Part shown: positions 32,489 to 44,740 of the stretch, piece by piece
How the letters are laid out: every line of letters begins with the position of its first letter
Numbering within the stretch: the first letter of the stretch is position 1
Program-made: the position numbers and the translations under genes
Notes under the pieces: model-generated
Told to the model about the DNA's origin: nothing
What the model saw: only the letters and a program-made list of their open reading frames with translations
Database searches by the model: none
Assembly: GCF_019279795.1 (NCBI RefSeq)
Contig: NC_056743.1
Location: forward strand, 628,182,019-628,246,018
Reading direction: 5' to 3'
DNA length: 64,000 bases
DNA from: Protopterus annectens
Lineage: Eukaryota; Chordata; Ceratodontiformes; Protopteridae

Positions 32489-33584
32489 TGTAATTTGATT
32501 GATTGTGTTTGAATGAAAAAAGTGTTTGTACAAGTCCAGGTTGAACTGTTTTGGGGGTATTCATGCCTTCACTACTGCTGCGCAACCACGGAGTTGGTAT
32601 ATACAAATTAGAAGTGTGTGTGTGTGGGTTAACCTGCCACATCATGTAGGGAGCTTGCTCCATCTTGCAATAAATGTCTTTTTCTATCTGTGACATTTTA
32701 GTGTTGATTATTTTTCTGATTTTAGTGATTTGTGGTTATCAAAATTGTTTCCATCACTGCAGTTTACATATTGGAAGCACAGCATGCAATGTGAGCAGGT
32801 GAACAATCACTAGAAAATGACTTTGTTTAAAATATATTGAGGCTTACATGGTCAAATGGTAGTAGGTGTTCATGCATTAAAGAAATCAAAATATTATCAT
32901 AATTTAAATTCATTATATATGCTATAAAATTTTACTTTTATTCATTTAAAGCACTCAGTGAATAAATACATAATTAAGGGTTATGTTTATAACACGCCAT
33001 TATACAGACTGCACTTAAAAGTATTACAGATCTCCTAACAACAGTGGGATAAATGCCTGGTTCATTTTGACCCTCTCAGCTATGATTGTCTATACAGGAT
33101 GGGCCTGTTGCAAAATACCACTATTTCATTTTACTTCTTAGTCTTTAGGCTAAGATCAATTGGGAGGCAGAAAACATGATCAATGTTAAGCACAGCAAGT
33201 GTTGCATTTCATGCAGATTGTAAACAATGAGCTAACTAGTGATGCCTTAATGTGGTCAGTCTCTAAACACACTACGTGTTTATACCAATTTCTCTAGAAA
33301 CAATTTACAATCAAAAGAAAATGCAGAATATATATGTCATTATGAATGTTTCTCTTAATTTTTCCTACCAATTTGCATTTTTTTCAGAAATATTTTCTTT
33401 GTTTTAAAATTACAGTTGCTATTTGCTGACTATCGAACGTTTCAGGGTTTAGAGGAATTTATAGAATTCTACAGCTAAATGTATTTATTTCTTTTTTTCA
33501 TTTTGAAGTTTTGGTTAGCTCTACTGGGCAGAGCCTATTTTCTGACAGAATTTTGTAAGTGTGTGGTATGGAAGAACAACCTTT
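32489..33584. other. mostly unassigned; possible transposon remnant at 32560-32640
   Basis: 'cgcaaccacggagttggtat' at 32580-32599 resembles the cores of the MITE at 63480-63870 ('gcaatttcggagttagtata') and of the repeat at 42940-43290 ('gcaatctcggagttggaata'). The rest is unrecognised AT-rich DNA. Confidence 0.35.
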
Positions 33585-33715
33585 GCAGGGTTAGCCAGCT
33601 GGTGGTGTGAAGAGTGCCTCTAGATGATTCATTGTTAAAGTGACACCCCAACCCCATGTCCAAAAATGGGGAAAGAGAGGTTGATGATGGATGGATGGAT
33701 CTGGAGTAAAAGAAA
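33585..33715. repeat. repeat fragment with (ATGG)n/(ATCC)n boundary
   Basis: Contains 'aagtgacaccccaacccc' and 'atgtccaaaaatggggaaag' followed by 'gatggatggatggatc'. It is the reverse complement of the segment at 48285-48420 ('ccatccatccatcctcaacc', 'gcacatggggccgaggtgtc'). The (ATCC)n plus 'tcaaccncttttcc' start is reminiscent of a widespread vertebrate repeat family. Confidence 0.6.
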
Positions 33716-33762
33716 AGTACGCCGAGTCAGTGATAAAACAGTATGGGTACAAAGAAGTAAAT

Positions 33763-33797
33763 ATATATATATACATATATATACATACATACATACA
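33763..33797. repeat. TA/TACA microsatellite
   Basis: Run of TA dinucleotides grading into 'acatacatacatacac'. Confidence 0.9.
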
Positions 33798-33899
33798 CTG
33801 ATTGCATATCTGCAATATCTCACTTGAGAAGAAATGAAAAAAGAATACATTGAGAAAAAAAGTGAACACATGAGTAAATCAGCAGTAATGCAAGTATTT

Positions 33900-35890
33900 A
33901 CATACACATAAAAATTATACAATCAGCCAGACACATTAATGATATTACTCAAAGTAGTTTTATAGTTGGCAGCAGGCTGTTAGCAGAGATAAATGGTTAG
34001 AAAAACTGAGTATACCAAGTTATTTAATTAGGTAACACCACATCTGTCTGCAAGATATGTTAACATTAAATATTAATTTATATGCATGTTTTAAAGCCAG
34101 TAAGTTATCATTGTTGTGTAAGTGCTGTGCAGATGAGTTCCAAGTGTTAGCAATGAAATAGCTAGTGGCAAGAACATTGATTCTTGACAATGTTTTCTTT
34201 ACCACAAGCTTTTTTTATGATTTAGTACCTGATCATTTTTTTACTTAAGGAGGATTGAAGAGATTGTGGGACATTTACAATCTGGTATTTTATGAGTAAA
34301 GGTGAGGAAGGTGTAATTAATTCTATTATTAAATAGTATCCATCCAAGTTTCTTAAGTACATCACATATGTAGTGGCGACCTACTAGCCATGCTTCAAAC
34401 TTTGCTATTTTGTAATAGCTAGTTTCTAATCTGTGATATACTGCATTGAGATTGCTGTTTTGTGAGTTTGATAATTGTATGCAATGTACAGCTTCCAGTC
34501 TTTGTGAACCTCTAATACTATATTATTTACATGTTCAGAAAAGGAAGAAGATATCGCAGCACATTTATAATTTTGTATTATTTTATGAGTGAAACTGATA
34601 ACAAACAACAATATTATTGACTACAACCCAGTAACTCTCCTAAATGATCAAGAAACTACCAATGCATTTGCCAATTACTTTAACTCAATCAAATCACTTG
34701 TATCCCTGGATATTTGTACTTTTTGACTGTTGAGATGTGGCGTTACTAGTAAAAATAGAGGACGGCTTGAGTTTTGTGCCTTTTATGTCATAGATAATGA
34801 ACTTAGTTTTCCTTTCACTCACTATCAGTTTGGATTTGTGAAGTCACAACATGAAAGCATTGGTTACTATGTGAAGAGTGATTGCCTGTAAGTTTAGTTT
34901 AGTAATCCTCCCAATAACAGTGTGGCGATCAGCGTACTGAAGCAGTTTCTATCCATTTGTATGATGACATATGTTGGTTGTTAAAGATAAAAAGAGTGAT
35001 GGTCCTAGAATGCTATTCTAAGAAACATCAATATTGGTTTGGATTTTGTAGGATATTGAAAAAATTCAGGATATTGCCTGGTTTCTGTTTTATAAGCAGC
35101 TTTTGAACCAATAGATGACAGTATTTGAACAGACTGTTTTACATAGTCCTTGCAAGACCAATAATCATACAATTATCAATACTGAAAGCTTGAAAAGTCA
35201 ATGAAAAGAGTAACAGTAGGATTGCTTTTGTCACACACACTGACTTGCAAGATAATATGTTAGTTCCACAAGAGCTGTTTGAGTACTATGTCTAGAGCGA
35301 ATGGTATGTTGACAGGTACATACTTTGTTGTGTAGGGCTAGGGAGTGCAGTACTTTGCTAGGTACTGCTCTTTCTAGCACTTTAGATATGGAACTATAGA
35401 TAGAGATTAGTCTGTAGTTTTCAACTTTCTGCTTTAAAAAGAGTAATAACTTGGACTCTTTCTAAATGGATGGGACCATGCCTTCTCTTAGACTTCTGTT
35501 TATAATAATGATTAGGGGACAGGGATTACCACTGGATTTTTGTTTTAGTAATCTGATAGTATTCCATTAATAGATGGAGATTCATGAGGCTTTATTAATT
35601 TCCTGCATTTCCTTCACTGTAACATATTTTGAAAGAAAAAAGAAAGTGCAGAAGAAATTAGTTCAGGGATGGGGGGGTTGTCGTCTGTGGTTGAATAGTT
35701 GTCAATAGTTGATTTAAAGTAATTTGCAAATGTTTGACATTTTATTGATTATCTGGGAGTATTATGGGGTTGTAGTCAGCAGTACTGTTTGCCATCAGTT
35801 TCTTGATTGTATTCCAAAAGGAAGAAGGGTTATAATTATGCCTATTTTGCAAGTGGATGTAACAGTTTTGTTTAGTTAGGTGTACTTGTT
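33900..35890 (-). mobile_element. degenerate L2/CR1-group LINE, 3' part
   Basis: The minus frame 34205-34020 (LSRINVLATSYFIANTWNSS, then LALKHAYKLIF) has the WN...FK pattern of a LINE C-terminus. Between 34690 and 35880 scattered RT remnants can be sensed, but no catalytic box is intact. The TA/TACA microsatellite at 33763-33797 lies near its 3' side. The upper end is cut by the LINE/DIRS nest at 35.9 kb. Confidence 0.5.
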
Positions 35891-35999
35891 GTTACTTACA
35901 TACATACATACATACAAATATTTCAAGCATTGGCATTAATGCCCTTCTATCCTGCCAATACACCAAAACTAGAAGTTATGTACTTACCATAACGTTCGA

Positions 36000-36150
36000 T
36001 GTATGTGGTCTATCTCGCCTCACATTCTTACTCACGGGTTCGGAGCTGAACATCGGCTCCGACTCGGCCAACTTATTTTTCTAGCACAAAGTCTCTAATT
36101 GGCTGGGCTAACCTGGTATCCCATGTTGCACCGCTCCATAGCCCCAGATC
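36000..36150 (-). repeat. DIRS inverted terminal repeat, 3' side
   Basis: From 'gtatgtggtctatctcgcct' through 'ctcacgggttcggagctgaa' to 'ccatagccccagatct'. The inverse complement lies at 41990-42138, about 150 bp with few mismatches. The element's end continues outward to about 35968 ('ctagaagttatgtacttacc'). Confidence 0.95.
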
Positions 36151-36307
36151 TAGTTTGCAGCAACCCATAGTCACACCTCATGCACAACCACAGTTCAGTA
36201 AGGTAGAACACTATCCAGGGTAGCAAAGAAAAAGCAACCAATACCGAAGGGTACTGAGACAAATGTCGCCTCCAAATCCTCCAGGAGGGGGGACAGGTGG
36301 GAGGGAA

Positions 36308-36412
36308 CGTAAGAATGTGAGGCAAGATGGACCACATACATCGAACGTTATGGTGAGTACATAACTTCTAGATGTTATGTGGTCCAATCTCGCCTACATT
36401 CTTACTCACGGG
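36308..36412 (-). repeat. DIRS internal complementary region
   Basis: 36308-36371 is the complement of the outer 3' end (35968-36030), and 36372-36412 ('atgttatgtggtccaatctc' onward) is the complement of the outer 5' end (42100-42138). The two terminal complements therefore sit back to back, as expected for the template that rejoins the ends during circle formation in DIRS replication. Confidence 0.92.
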
Positions 36413-36444
36413 ACAGCGTCCCCAGCACCTCTATCCTGGGAGGC

Positions 36445-37440
36445 TCAATGGAAGATGCTCCTGAGAACAGTGGAACCAAAGGAAGCCCGGCCCCTAGAAG
36501 CCACGTCTAATTTGTAATGAGTAATGAAGGTGTGGGGAGAAGCCCACGTGGCCGCAGCACAAATTTCATCTAAGGATAGCCTGGAATGATAAGCTACTGA
36601 AGTGGAAACAGCCCTGGTGGAGTGAGCCTTGACGGGGAACGGTAACTTTCTGCTTGCTGATGAATAGACATAGGAGATGCAATCAGAAATCCATCTGGAA
36701 ATTGTAATCTTAGAAACAGGGGAACCTGTTCTATTTTCTGAAAAGGACACAAACAGTTGGTCAGACTTATGAAGTTGTTTTGTCCTGTGTAAGTAAAATC
36801 AAAGCTGCCTGTGTACATCCAACTGATGAAACTTAAACTCCGCCTTGTTGGAAAATTGAGGGAAGAAAACTGGCAGCTCAATGGACTGATTGAGATTAAT
36901 GGCGGAGGTTACTTTTGGAAGAAAGGACGGATTAGGTCTCAAGGAAACCCTGTCCTTATGAAAGATTAAATACGGGGATCTGATGGACAACGCTTGAATC
37001 TCCGACACCCGTCTGGCTGATGTGATAACTGTTAAGAATGCAGTCTTCCAAGACAGAAATTTAAATTCACAGGTGGCAGCTGGTTCGAAAGGTGATGATG
37101 TCAGGGCCTGTAAAACAAAATTTAAATCCCATGGCATGATGGGTTCTGACACAGGAGGCCGTAGCAACAAGGTTCCCCTCAAAAAGGCCTTACATAGTTT
37201 ATGAGCCATGAGAGAAGGTTCATAAGAAGTATGAAAATTAGAAATAGCGGCCAGCTGGACCTTAATGGTCACAGGAGCATAACCCTGCTGAAAAAGTGTG
37301 AATAAAAAATCTAAGACAGTATGGATGGGGGCTGTGAAAGGATCCAGTCCCTGGGCCTGAGCCCAAATTGAAAATATTTTCCACTTGCTGGAGTAAATCT
37401 TCCTGGTAGAAGATTTATGAGAAGAAAATAAAATGTGTAC
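36445..37440 (-). pseudogene. DIRS tyrosine recombinase
   Basis: The core-binding part starts near 37440 (SSKWKIFSIWAQAQGLDP, then YAPVTIKVQLAAISNFH). The catalytic domain has box A in LTVITSARRVSEIQAL (frame 37272-36799) and box B in KAHSTRAVSTSVAYHS. The nucleophile region is SPHTFITHYKLD (frame 36750-36445). R, HxxR and the final Tyr are all present. A single in-frame TGA at 36799-36801 (likely CGA to TGA) separates the two halves; otherwise the frame is continuous. The enzyme would integrate circular element DNA. Confidence 0.92.
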
Positions 37441-38350
37441 TACCTCAGGTGAAAACGATGAAGTCTGACTAAAGATGGAAGTGGAGTAGCCAGGCTGTTA
37501 ACCTGAGGGTCCGCAGGGAGGGATGGGACTGTCCCGACATGTGTGTCGGTATGTCTGGTGCTGGGTCCAGAGTCCAAGGACTGTCCACTGCATACTGATG
37601 AAGAAAGGAGAACCAGACTTGGCGAGGCCAGTGTGGGGCAATTAGAATCATCTTGCTTCCCGAGGAAATGGCTTTCTGAATCACTCTTGGTAGCAGAGGA
37701 AATGGAGGGAAAGCACAGAGCAGACCGGGAGGCCAATCCTGGACTAGAGCATCCCTGGGTGACTCCCCCTGTGGGGGGGGTCAGAGTGAAGTAGTTGCTG
37801 CACTTGGCATTGTGGGGATTGGCAAAAAGGTCGCAGCAAGGCTGACCCCACCTGTTGAAAATCTGTTCCGCAACTCGGCGGTTCAGGGACCACTCGTAAG
37901 GCAACAGAATAGATCTGCTTAGCCTGTCTGCTATCACATTGGCCTTCCCCGGAATGTGCGTTGCCACTAGGAACCGTCGGGAAGACACTGCCCACTGCCA
38001 CACTCGCATGGCCTCTCTGCATAGGTGGTAAGATCTGGTTCCCCCTTGCTTGTTCAGGTACCACACCACGGACATGTTGTCCGAGTGAATCGCAATCGTC
38101 CCTAGGGGGAGAGAGCTCTGCAGTGCTTGCAATGTCAGTAACACCGCTCTCATCTCTAGGACATTGCTGTGCAGATGTACCTCGTGATCTTGCCAGGTGC
38201 CTTGGACCGTCCTGCCAAGATAATGCCCCCCCCACCCCATCTGGAAGGCGTCCGTGGTCACCGTGGCAACCGGTGGCATAGGAATAAATGGGTTCCCTTT
38301 GTTCAAGTTGGTGGAGCGTAGCCACCAACAGAGGTCCTGTTTGCACCGAT
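37440..38350 (-). pseudogene. DIRS RNase H and methyltransferase-like domain
   Basis: In the frame 39284-37440 the RNase H reads TTDAFQMGWGGHY, VLEMRAVLLTLQAL, AIHSDNMSVVWYLNKQGG and IPGKANVIADRLSR, with the D, E, D and D positions visible. After CCDLFANPHNAKCSNYF the frame shifts near 37760 into that of 37684-37469. There ILIAPHWPRQVWF matches the conserved block of the DIRS methyltransferase-like domain, whose role is not firmly known. The RT lies in another frame, so a shift also occurs near 38330. Confidence 0.85.
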
Positions 38351-39499
38351 CGTGAGTAGGATCAAATGGGACAGGGGAAGTTTCTGAAAGGACCATTGGG
38401 CAGAGAGGAGCCACTGCAGAAGCCTCATGTGTAATCTGGCTAGAGGCACTAACATAATGGAGGCTGCCATGGATCCTAGGAGCTGTAGAACCCATCTGGC
38501 CTGAACCTCCTTGAGGGGTAGCAATGCGCGAACCTGACCCTGCAACACCTCTATCCTTTCTTGGGGCAGGAACGCACGCATATGAACGGTGTCTAGCTCT
38601 GCGCCTATAAATGTGACACGCTGTGAGGGCAGCAAGGCAGACTTTCCCCAGTTCAAGGTAATTCCTAGTTGATGACAAAGGGCAATGGTCTTTTCCCTGG
38701 CCTGAATGAGAAGATGCCTGGTGGGGGCGGTGAGGAGCCAGTCGTCCAGGTATGGAAACACTTGGAATCCTTGACGTCTCAGGTGAGCTGTCACCACTGC
38801 CAAACACTTGGTGTACACCCAGGGGGTTGTGGTGAGACCAAAGGGCAGGGCATAAAACTGGAAATGACTGGCTCCCAGCTGGAGGCATAAGTGACTCCTG
38901 GATGCCCTGTCCATTTTGATATGGTAGTAAGCATCCTTGAGGTCGATGGAACACATCCATACTTCTTTTCTCAGTGACGTAAAAATAGACTGAAGGGTGA
39001 CCATTCGGAACTTGGACTTTAGAACATAGCGATTCAGTCAGCTGAGATCCAAGATGGGTCTCAGGTCTCCTGTTTTTTTCAGCACCAAAAAGAGTCTTGA
39101 GTAAGTTCCTAATCCAATCTGGTCTGATGGAACAGGTTGGGTGACTCCTTTTTCCAGCAACTTTGAAATTTCTAGTGTTGCGTGATCCCTTTGACTGAGT
39201 GGAACGTCTGGGATTCTCTTGGGTGGAGTGGGGTCTGACAACAAGGTGATGGAATAACCTCCGGTAACTATAAGAAGCACCCATCGATCCTGAATGATAC
39301 TTGTCCAGGCTTCCGGGTACAATGAAATGTGGCCCCCGACTGGCTCCAGAATAGCACAGTCGGGCAATACATCAGGGACGATGATAGGAAGGCCCGTGAA
39401 AGGAATCACGGTCTCCCGAATTGCGAGGGCCTCCTCTGCCCCTAGGGCGGCATCTCCCAGAATAGCCACCCCCTCCTCTGCCTCTGGAGAGGGACTCAC
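38303..39499 (-). pseudogene. DIRS reverse transcriptase
   Basis: The frame 39499-39038 holds the start (IPDVPLSQRDHATLEISKLL, SRLFLVLKKTGDLRPILDLS). After a TGA at 39038-39040 the same frame continues at 39004-38303 with VWMCSIDLKDAYYHIKM, LPFGLTTTPWVYTK and the catalytic FPYLDDWLL (YLDD at 38752-38741), then ITLNWGKSALLPSQRVTFIG. Motif order and the YLDDWL box are typical of vertebrate DIRS elements. It is functional-looking except for the stop. It copies element RNA and feeds the adjoining RNase H. Confidence 0.93.
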
Positions 39500-41568
39500 C
39501 TTGAGCGGCAGGGAAAGACTTCTGTGACTTTTTGAACCACATTTTTCCTCCCCTCTGAGCCTTGGGGTAAGGCCTAGATAGAAGGGAAAAACAGACCCCT
39601 ACGGCAGACAGGGTCTTTCCCACTTGCTTGCATCTGGTGAGGGTGTCTTTCACTTTGGTCCCAAAGAGTGAGGACCCATCAAAGGGGGCGTCAGTGAAGG
39701 AAGACTTGAAGGCCTCTGCGAAATGACACAGGCACATCCAGGCTTGCCTCCTGAGGGCTACACCTGAGCTAGCTGCCCTGCTCGCCCCCTCGGCTGCATA
39801 AGATATGAGCCTCATGGACGAGTTTACAATCGAGCCAAGAGTAGACAACTGGGCGTTAACCGTCTGTGTTAATGCCTCAGGTACGTTACCCATTACAGTA
39901 TCTCCTAACTCTTTAAGGAGATCTCTCTGGAGCCGAGTAAAATGACAAAGATAATTCAGAGACCGAAGGGTGAAGGTCGCTGAAGAGAGGGTATGCTTCC
40001 CGTACCGATCCATACTCCTGGACTCCTTGTTAGGAGGATGGATGGAGGAAGAAGACTCGGTTACTTCCTGCTGAGTGGCCGCGGCCACCACCATGGCATC
40101 CACAGAAACCCCTTTGGACAGAACTCTTTCCCAGGGGGAGCTGAAAGAAATTTATTAGGGTATCTGGGTATAGGTTCCATTGAGTCAGGAGTCTCCCACG
40201 CCCTTCGACAGATCAAATCTAGGAGCTCATCGAAGGGTGGAGACACCCACGAGGTGGAGGGTTGAGCCCCAAAGGCCTTGAGGAATACCGACTCCTCAGA
40301 GGGGGTTTTGGACGACCAGCTGCCTCTCTGCCTCAAAATCTCCAGGATGTCGGAGAAAGAGACGTCATCGGAGGACAACTTGGGGGACCCCTCTGACTCT
40401 TCGAGGTCGGTATCAGAAGTGAGAGACTCATCCTGGGAGTCCATGTGCTTCCTCTTGCACAACTTCTTTCTTGGGGACTCCTCAGGCACAGACTCCGAGG
40501 GGCCCTCAGAAAGCTGGGGACCACTCATGGGGGTATCCCCAGACCTTGGGGCTCCGCCGTCAACCGATAGGGGGACATCAGAGGCTCTCGCCAGTGTGGA
40601 CGGGGACGGAATGAACGATCCGGGTGATGTCACTGAAGATCTGGCCAGTGCACTCCTCATGGCCTCGAAGGCGGGTCCCCCCGAATCCGAGGACCAACCA
40701 ACCTCCGAGGCCACGACCGGAGCTGAAGTTCCCCAAGCTGAAGCGCCGAGAGGGAGGCTACGAACCGACAAAATTCCCGAAGTATCCCCCTCGGGCCCGA
40801 CAGAGGAAACCCGGGTTCCGAAACCAGAGGACAGAGCCAACATGGTTGGAGCCGACGTCGGCACCGATAAAGCCTTAAGAGGTATTGGAGCTGGCAGAAC
40901 ATCACCCGGAGCAGAACACTCCAGCTCCGAAGACAAGGAGATGCTTGGAGGAGGAAACATCACTGCACTCATCGGGACTGGCTCCGGAGCCGACTGGGTC
41001 AGAGCCGAAAATAATTTTGCCAACACAGGCGACTGCAGGAGCCTCTGGACCACCCTATCCACATCCAAATCAGAGAGTCTGGAGGATTTGGAGGAGAGAG
41101 AAGGTGACAGTGATGTCCTATCTGGAGATCCTTGTCTGACACTAGGAGACCGGCTCCGAATGGGCTCTAACAGGATTGGAGCCGAGGCTGATTCAAGAAC
41201 CACAGCTACCTCCTGCGACCCTGAGGACAAGGAGGTAGAATCCAATTTGGTAGTCTTCTCCGGTGGCTCTGATGAAACAGATGGAGCTGGAGATCTCTTC
41301 TTAACCTTAGAAGTCTTGGCTTTAGTTTGTGAACCAGAGGAAGAGTCCAAGGACTACTCAAAGGAAGGCTTTAGAATATCCTTCACTATAAGTTTATTTT
41401 TAGCACCCTTGGACTGAATGCATGACAAAAGCTACCGGACTCTTGTAAAGGTATAGCCCCCAGGCAGTATACACAAACGGAATGTCCATCTGTTATGGAC
41501 ATCTTGTAGCTGCATTTAGAACACTTCTTAAACCCAGAGGGTTTATGTTCCTTTTGATCCTTTGACAT
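39372..41568 (-). pseudogene. DIRS gag-like protein
   Basis: Probable start at 41568 (MSKDQKEH), followed by a C2C2 zinc-finger-like CSKCSYKMSITDGHSVCVYC. A frameshift near 41400 leads to the serine/proline-rich frame 41350-40061. A second shift near 40080 leads to 40103-39372, with RRQAWMCLCHFAEAFKSSFT and an arginine/glycine-rich tail (SRGRGGGGYSGRCRPRGRGG) probably binding RNA. Zinc finger, low-complexity middle and basic tail follow the usual DIRS gag layout. The opposite-strand frame at 40278-41417 is a shadow of the GC-rich coding strand. Confidence 0.85.
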
Positions 41569-41989
41569 ATCAAAGAGCACTGTACACAACACAACTAGCA
41601 ACAGGACCTTAGTCCAACAACGGTTAAGGCGGGAAACTACCGCTAACATCTGCTGACAAGAATCTCTAATTTAAATGATTCTTGACATGACTAACACACA
41701 CACACAGAAGCGAGGAACAAAATGCTTTTCTTTCACAGAAACAGACAAACTATACAACGGAGGGAGGACTAGGTCCTCTAATTTAAATGGGCCTAGCCCG
41801 TAGGAACAGAAGGATACCACAAAACAAATCACTCACACCACAACACACGCTAAACAACAAGAGCAATTAGCTATTAAAATAGCTTTTGTGAGGAAAAAAC
41901 ACAATTTTCAGAGAGAAAAAAGAAGTTTTAAAGCTACTTAGCCACAGCCAAGTGAGACCACGTCCTAGCTACACGAGCGGCAAATGAGA

Positions 41990-42138
41990 TCTGGGGCTAT
42001 GGAGCGGTGCAACATGGGATACCAGGTTAGCCCAGCCAATTAGAGACTTCGTGCTAGAAAAATAAGTTGGCCGAGTCGGAGCCGATGTTCGGCTCTGAAC
42101 CCGTGAGTAAGAATGTAGGCGAGATTGGACCACATAAC
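41990..42138 (-). repeat. DIRS inverted terminal repeat, 5' side
   Basis: Complement of 36000-36150. It reads 'agatctggggctatggagcg' to 'gagattggaccacataacat'. It lies at the 5' end of the minus-strand element and probably holds its promoter. Confidence 0.95.
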
Positions 42139-42934
42139 ATCAGTTGTTCACATAAATGTCCAGGCTGTTCATAAAATATCTAAGCTAGTGCTTGCTTTAA
42201 TGTAATTTGGTAATCTATTCCATGCATCAGTTGCTATCTCAGAGAGCCAATTTGTACACTTCTCATTCCTATGGAATCTTCTACATAGGCTGTTTGATGA
42301 TTCTCTACTATTTGTGATAGCCCCAAACATTCCCAGTGGTAGTTATCTCTAAATACCCTATACACCTGAATAAGGTCTCTATTTAAATATCTATAGGAGA
42401 CACTGTACAAGTTCAGATATTTTTGTCTTTCATAATAACTTAAATTTTCACATCCATGGATGCCCCTGGTATATTTCCACTGTACTCTTTCCAGTTTACT
42501 CATGCTTGGTTTATTTCCATATTTTTATTCCATAGTCAAGTTTTGGTCTAATGTAACTAACAAACAATAACTTCATCATTTCTGATTTCCTAGACTTTAC
42601 AAATAATCTTTTTATACAACCTATAGTTCTATATCTATCATTAACCAATTGGTTGATATGATTAGAAAAAAATCAAAAAAATTAAAAGATGGGTCTCCCC
42701 ATATACCCAAGTCCTTAAACAAATCTACAGCTTCATTCATTTTATCAAGAGCACATCAATACCTAGTTGTTCTGCTTTATTGATCAGTGTTTTGTGTACG
42801 ATCCTGCCAAATGTTGAAGTTAAATCTATATAAATTACATCACAGCACAATTTTTTGTTCTTAGCTGTTATTATATTGCTAAAGAACAGGTGGTAATGTA
42901 TGTTTTATCTTTAAAATGGAGAATGAAGGTTTGG

Positions 42935-43290
42935 TGAAAATGGGAATGTTGAACATCAGTTGGCTGATTCCCATATTGCCGACCTCCAAAGCTCTGAGTG
43001 TCCTGTACAGCGAATTCACTGTGCATTCACAAATAGGTGTTCGAATATAACGAATAGAGATTTCGGTACAGTGCAGATCTGGAAATTAATCCTTTTCCTC
43101 ACTGTCGTGCAATCTCGGAGTTGGAATATAAAGTTTGCAGGGAGTGGTGGCGGGGGGGGGGTGCAGGGGGCTTGCCTCCTGGAAATACATGAGTTGCAGC
43201 ATTGTGCAGTAATATGCAGGACATCACTCATGTGGGTTGAACAACTGAAAGCATTACGTTATTAATCTTGACCTTTTCATCGTAAACAGT
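42935..43290. repeat. possible non-autonomous DNA transposon
   Basis: Its core ('gcaatctcggagttggaata', then a G-rich stretch) aligns with the core of the MITE at 63480-63870. 'tgttcgaatataacgaatag' recalls that element's terminal region. I could not find a matching inverted repeat at the other side, so boundaries and class are uncertain. Confidence 0.35.
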
Positions 43291-43866
<576 letters not shown>

Positions 43867-44201
43867 TATAGATAGATATTTGTATGTGTATATGTGTGTG
43901 TGAAACAGGTTCAGGAAAAAAAAGTAATGTAATTGGGCTGGCTAGGGGCATGGCATAAAAATACGCCCCCTTCCCAAACAAAATTATAAAAATAATTATG
44001 CTATTTTATGAGGTTAACATCACATGCTAAGTTATGTCCTGAATCGATATTACCACTATCCCAGGTTTGTCAGGTAGGTTTTCATTGAATTTGTGTTTTA
44101 AAACATCTTTTGTGTATGGTGATAATGTATTTAGGATATTCTCCAGCATATGCTGTTGGTTATAGACACATACAGACATGCCCAGGCATACATAAAGAGC
44201 G

Positions 44202-44222
44202 ACAGAGAGAGAGAGAGAGAGA

Positions 44223-44273
<51 letters not shown>

Positions 44274-44367
44274 CCAAACACACACACACACACACACACA
44301 CAGCAACACAAACACATACACATGCATGCACACGCACACACAAAGAGCAACACAAGCACACACACAT

Positions 44368-44445
<78 letters not shown>

Positions 44446-44584
44446 CAACACAAACACATACACATGCATGCACACGCACATACAAAGAGCAACACAAGCA
44501 CACACATGCACACATGCGCACACACACACACACATACACACACACAGACACACACACACACACACACACACACAGCAATACAAA

Positions 44585-44655
<71 letters not shown>

Positions 44656-44740
44656 CAATATAAACACACAAGCATGCACGCGCACACACATAGAGCAACA
44701 CATGTGCACACGAACACATACACGCGCGCGCACACACACC
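44202..44740. repeat. (GA)n-(CA)n satellite with higher-order repeat
   Basis: Starts with (GA)11, then about 510 bp of CA broken by 'agcaacacaaacacatacac', 'atgcatgcacacgcacac' and 'aaagagcaacacaagcacac'. That interruption cassette appears at 44302-44370 and again at 44443-44511, a period of about 141 bp, with partial copies at 44572-44590 and 44654-44705. All long open frames over it are low-complexity artefacts. Confidence 0.97.

Larger units (their letters stand above)
35968..42138 (-). mobile_element. DIRS retrotransposon, near complete (6.2 kb)
   Basis: Minus-strand element with all parts of a DIRS1-group tyrosine-recombinase retrotransposon. There are inverted terminal repeats (36000-36150 and 41990-42138), gag (41568-39372), RT-RNase H-methyltransferase (39499-37440), tyrosine recombinase (37440-36445), and an internal complementary region (36308-36412) whose two halves complement the outer ends. 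DIRS elements replicate through a circular intermediate and integrate by recombinase without target duplication; none is seen here. A handful of TGA stops and frameshifts interrupt the frames, but all catalytic motifs are legible. It is younger than the LINE it splits. Confidence 0.95.
35885..42875 (-). mobile_element. LINE 3' fragment (CR1/Rex-like), split by the DIRS element
   Basis: On the minus strand 42875-42140 reads NDEVIVC-like sequence, then LERVQWKYTRGIHGCENLSY (frame 42503-42234), YRYLNRDLIQVYRVF and, near 42250-42150, TDAWNRLPNYIKAST. This is the C-terminal end of a Jockey-superfamily ORF2. The 3' UTR and a (GTAT)n tail resume at 35967-35885 on the other side of the DIRS ('ggcaggatagaagggcatta'). 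So one LINE copy of about 820 bp was cut close to its 3' end. It is a different family from the L2-like copies, which have AAATAAAT tails. Confidence 0.7.

Noticed and set aside
32228..32696. Long open frames over the TG tract on both strands
   Set aside because: Dinucleotide repeats of this kind avoid stop codons by composition. The products are CV or TH repeats with no family meaning.
40278..41417. A 379-codon plus-strand frame opposite the DIRS gag
   Set aside because: It is the antisense of a GC-rich serine/proline-rich gag. The minus strand has the zinc finger and the basic tail in the right order for DIRS.
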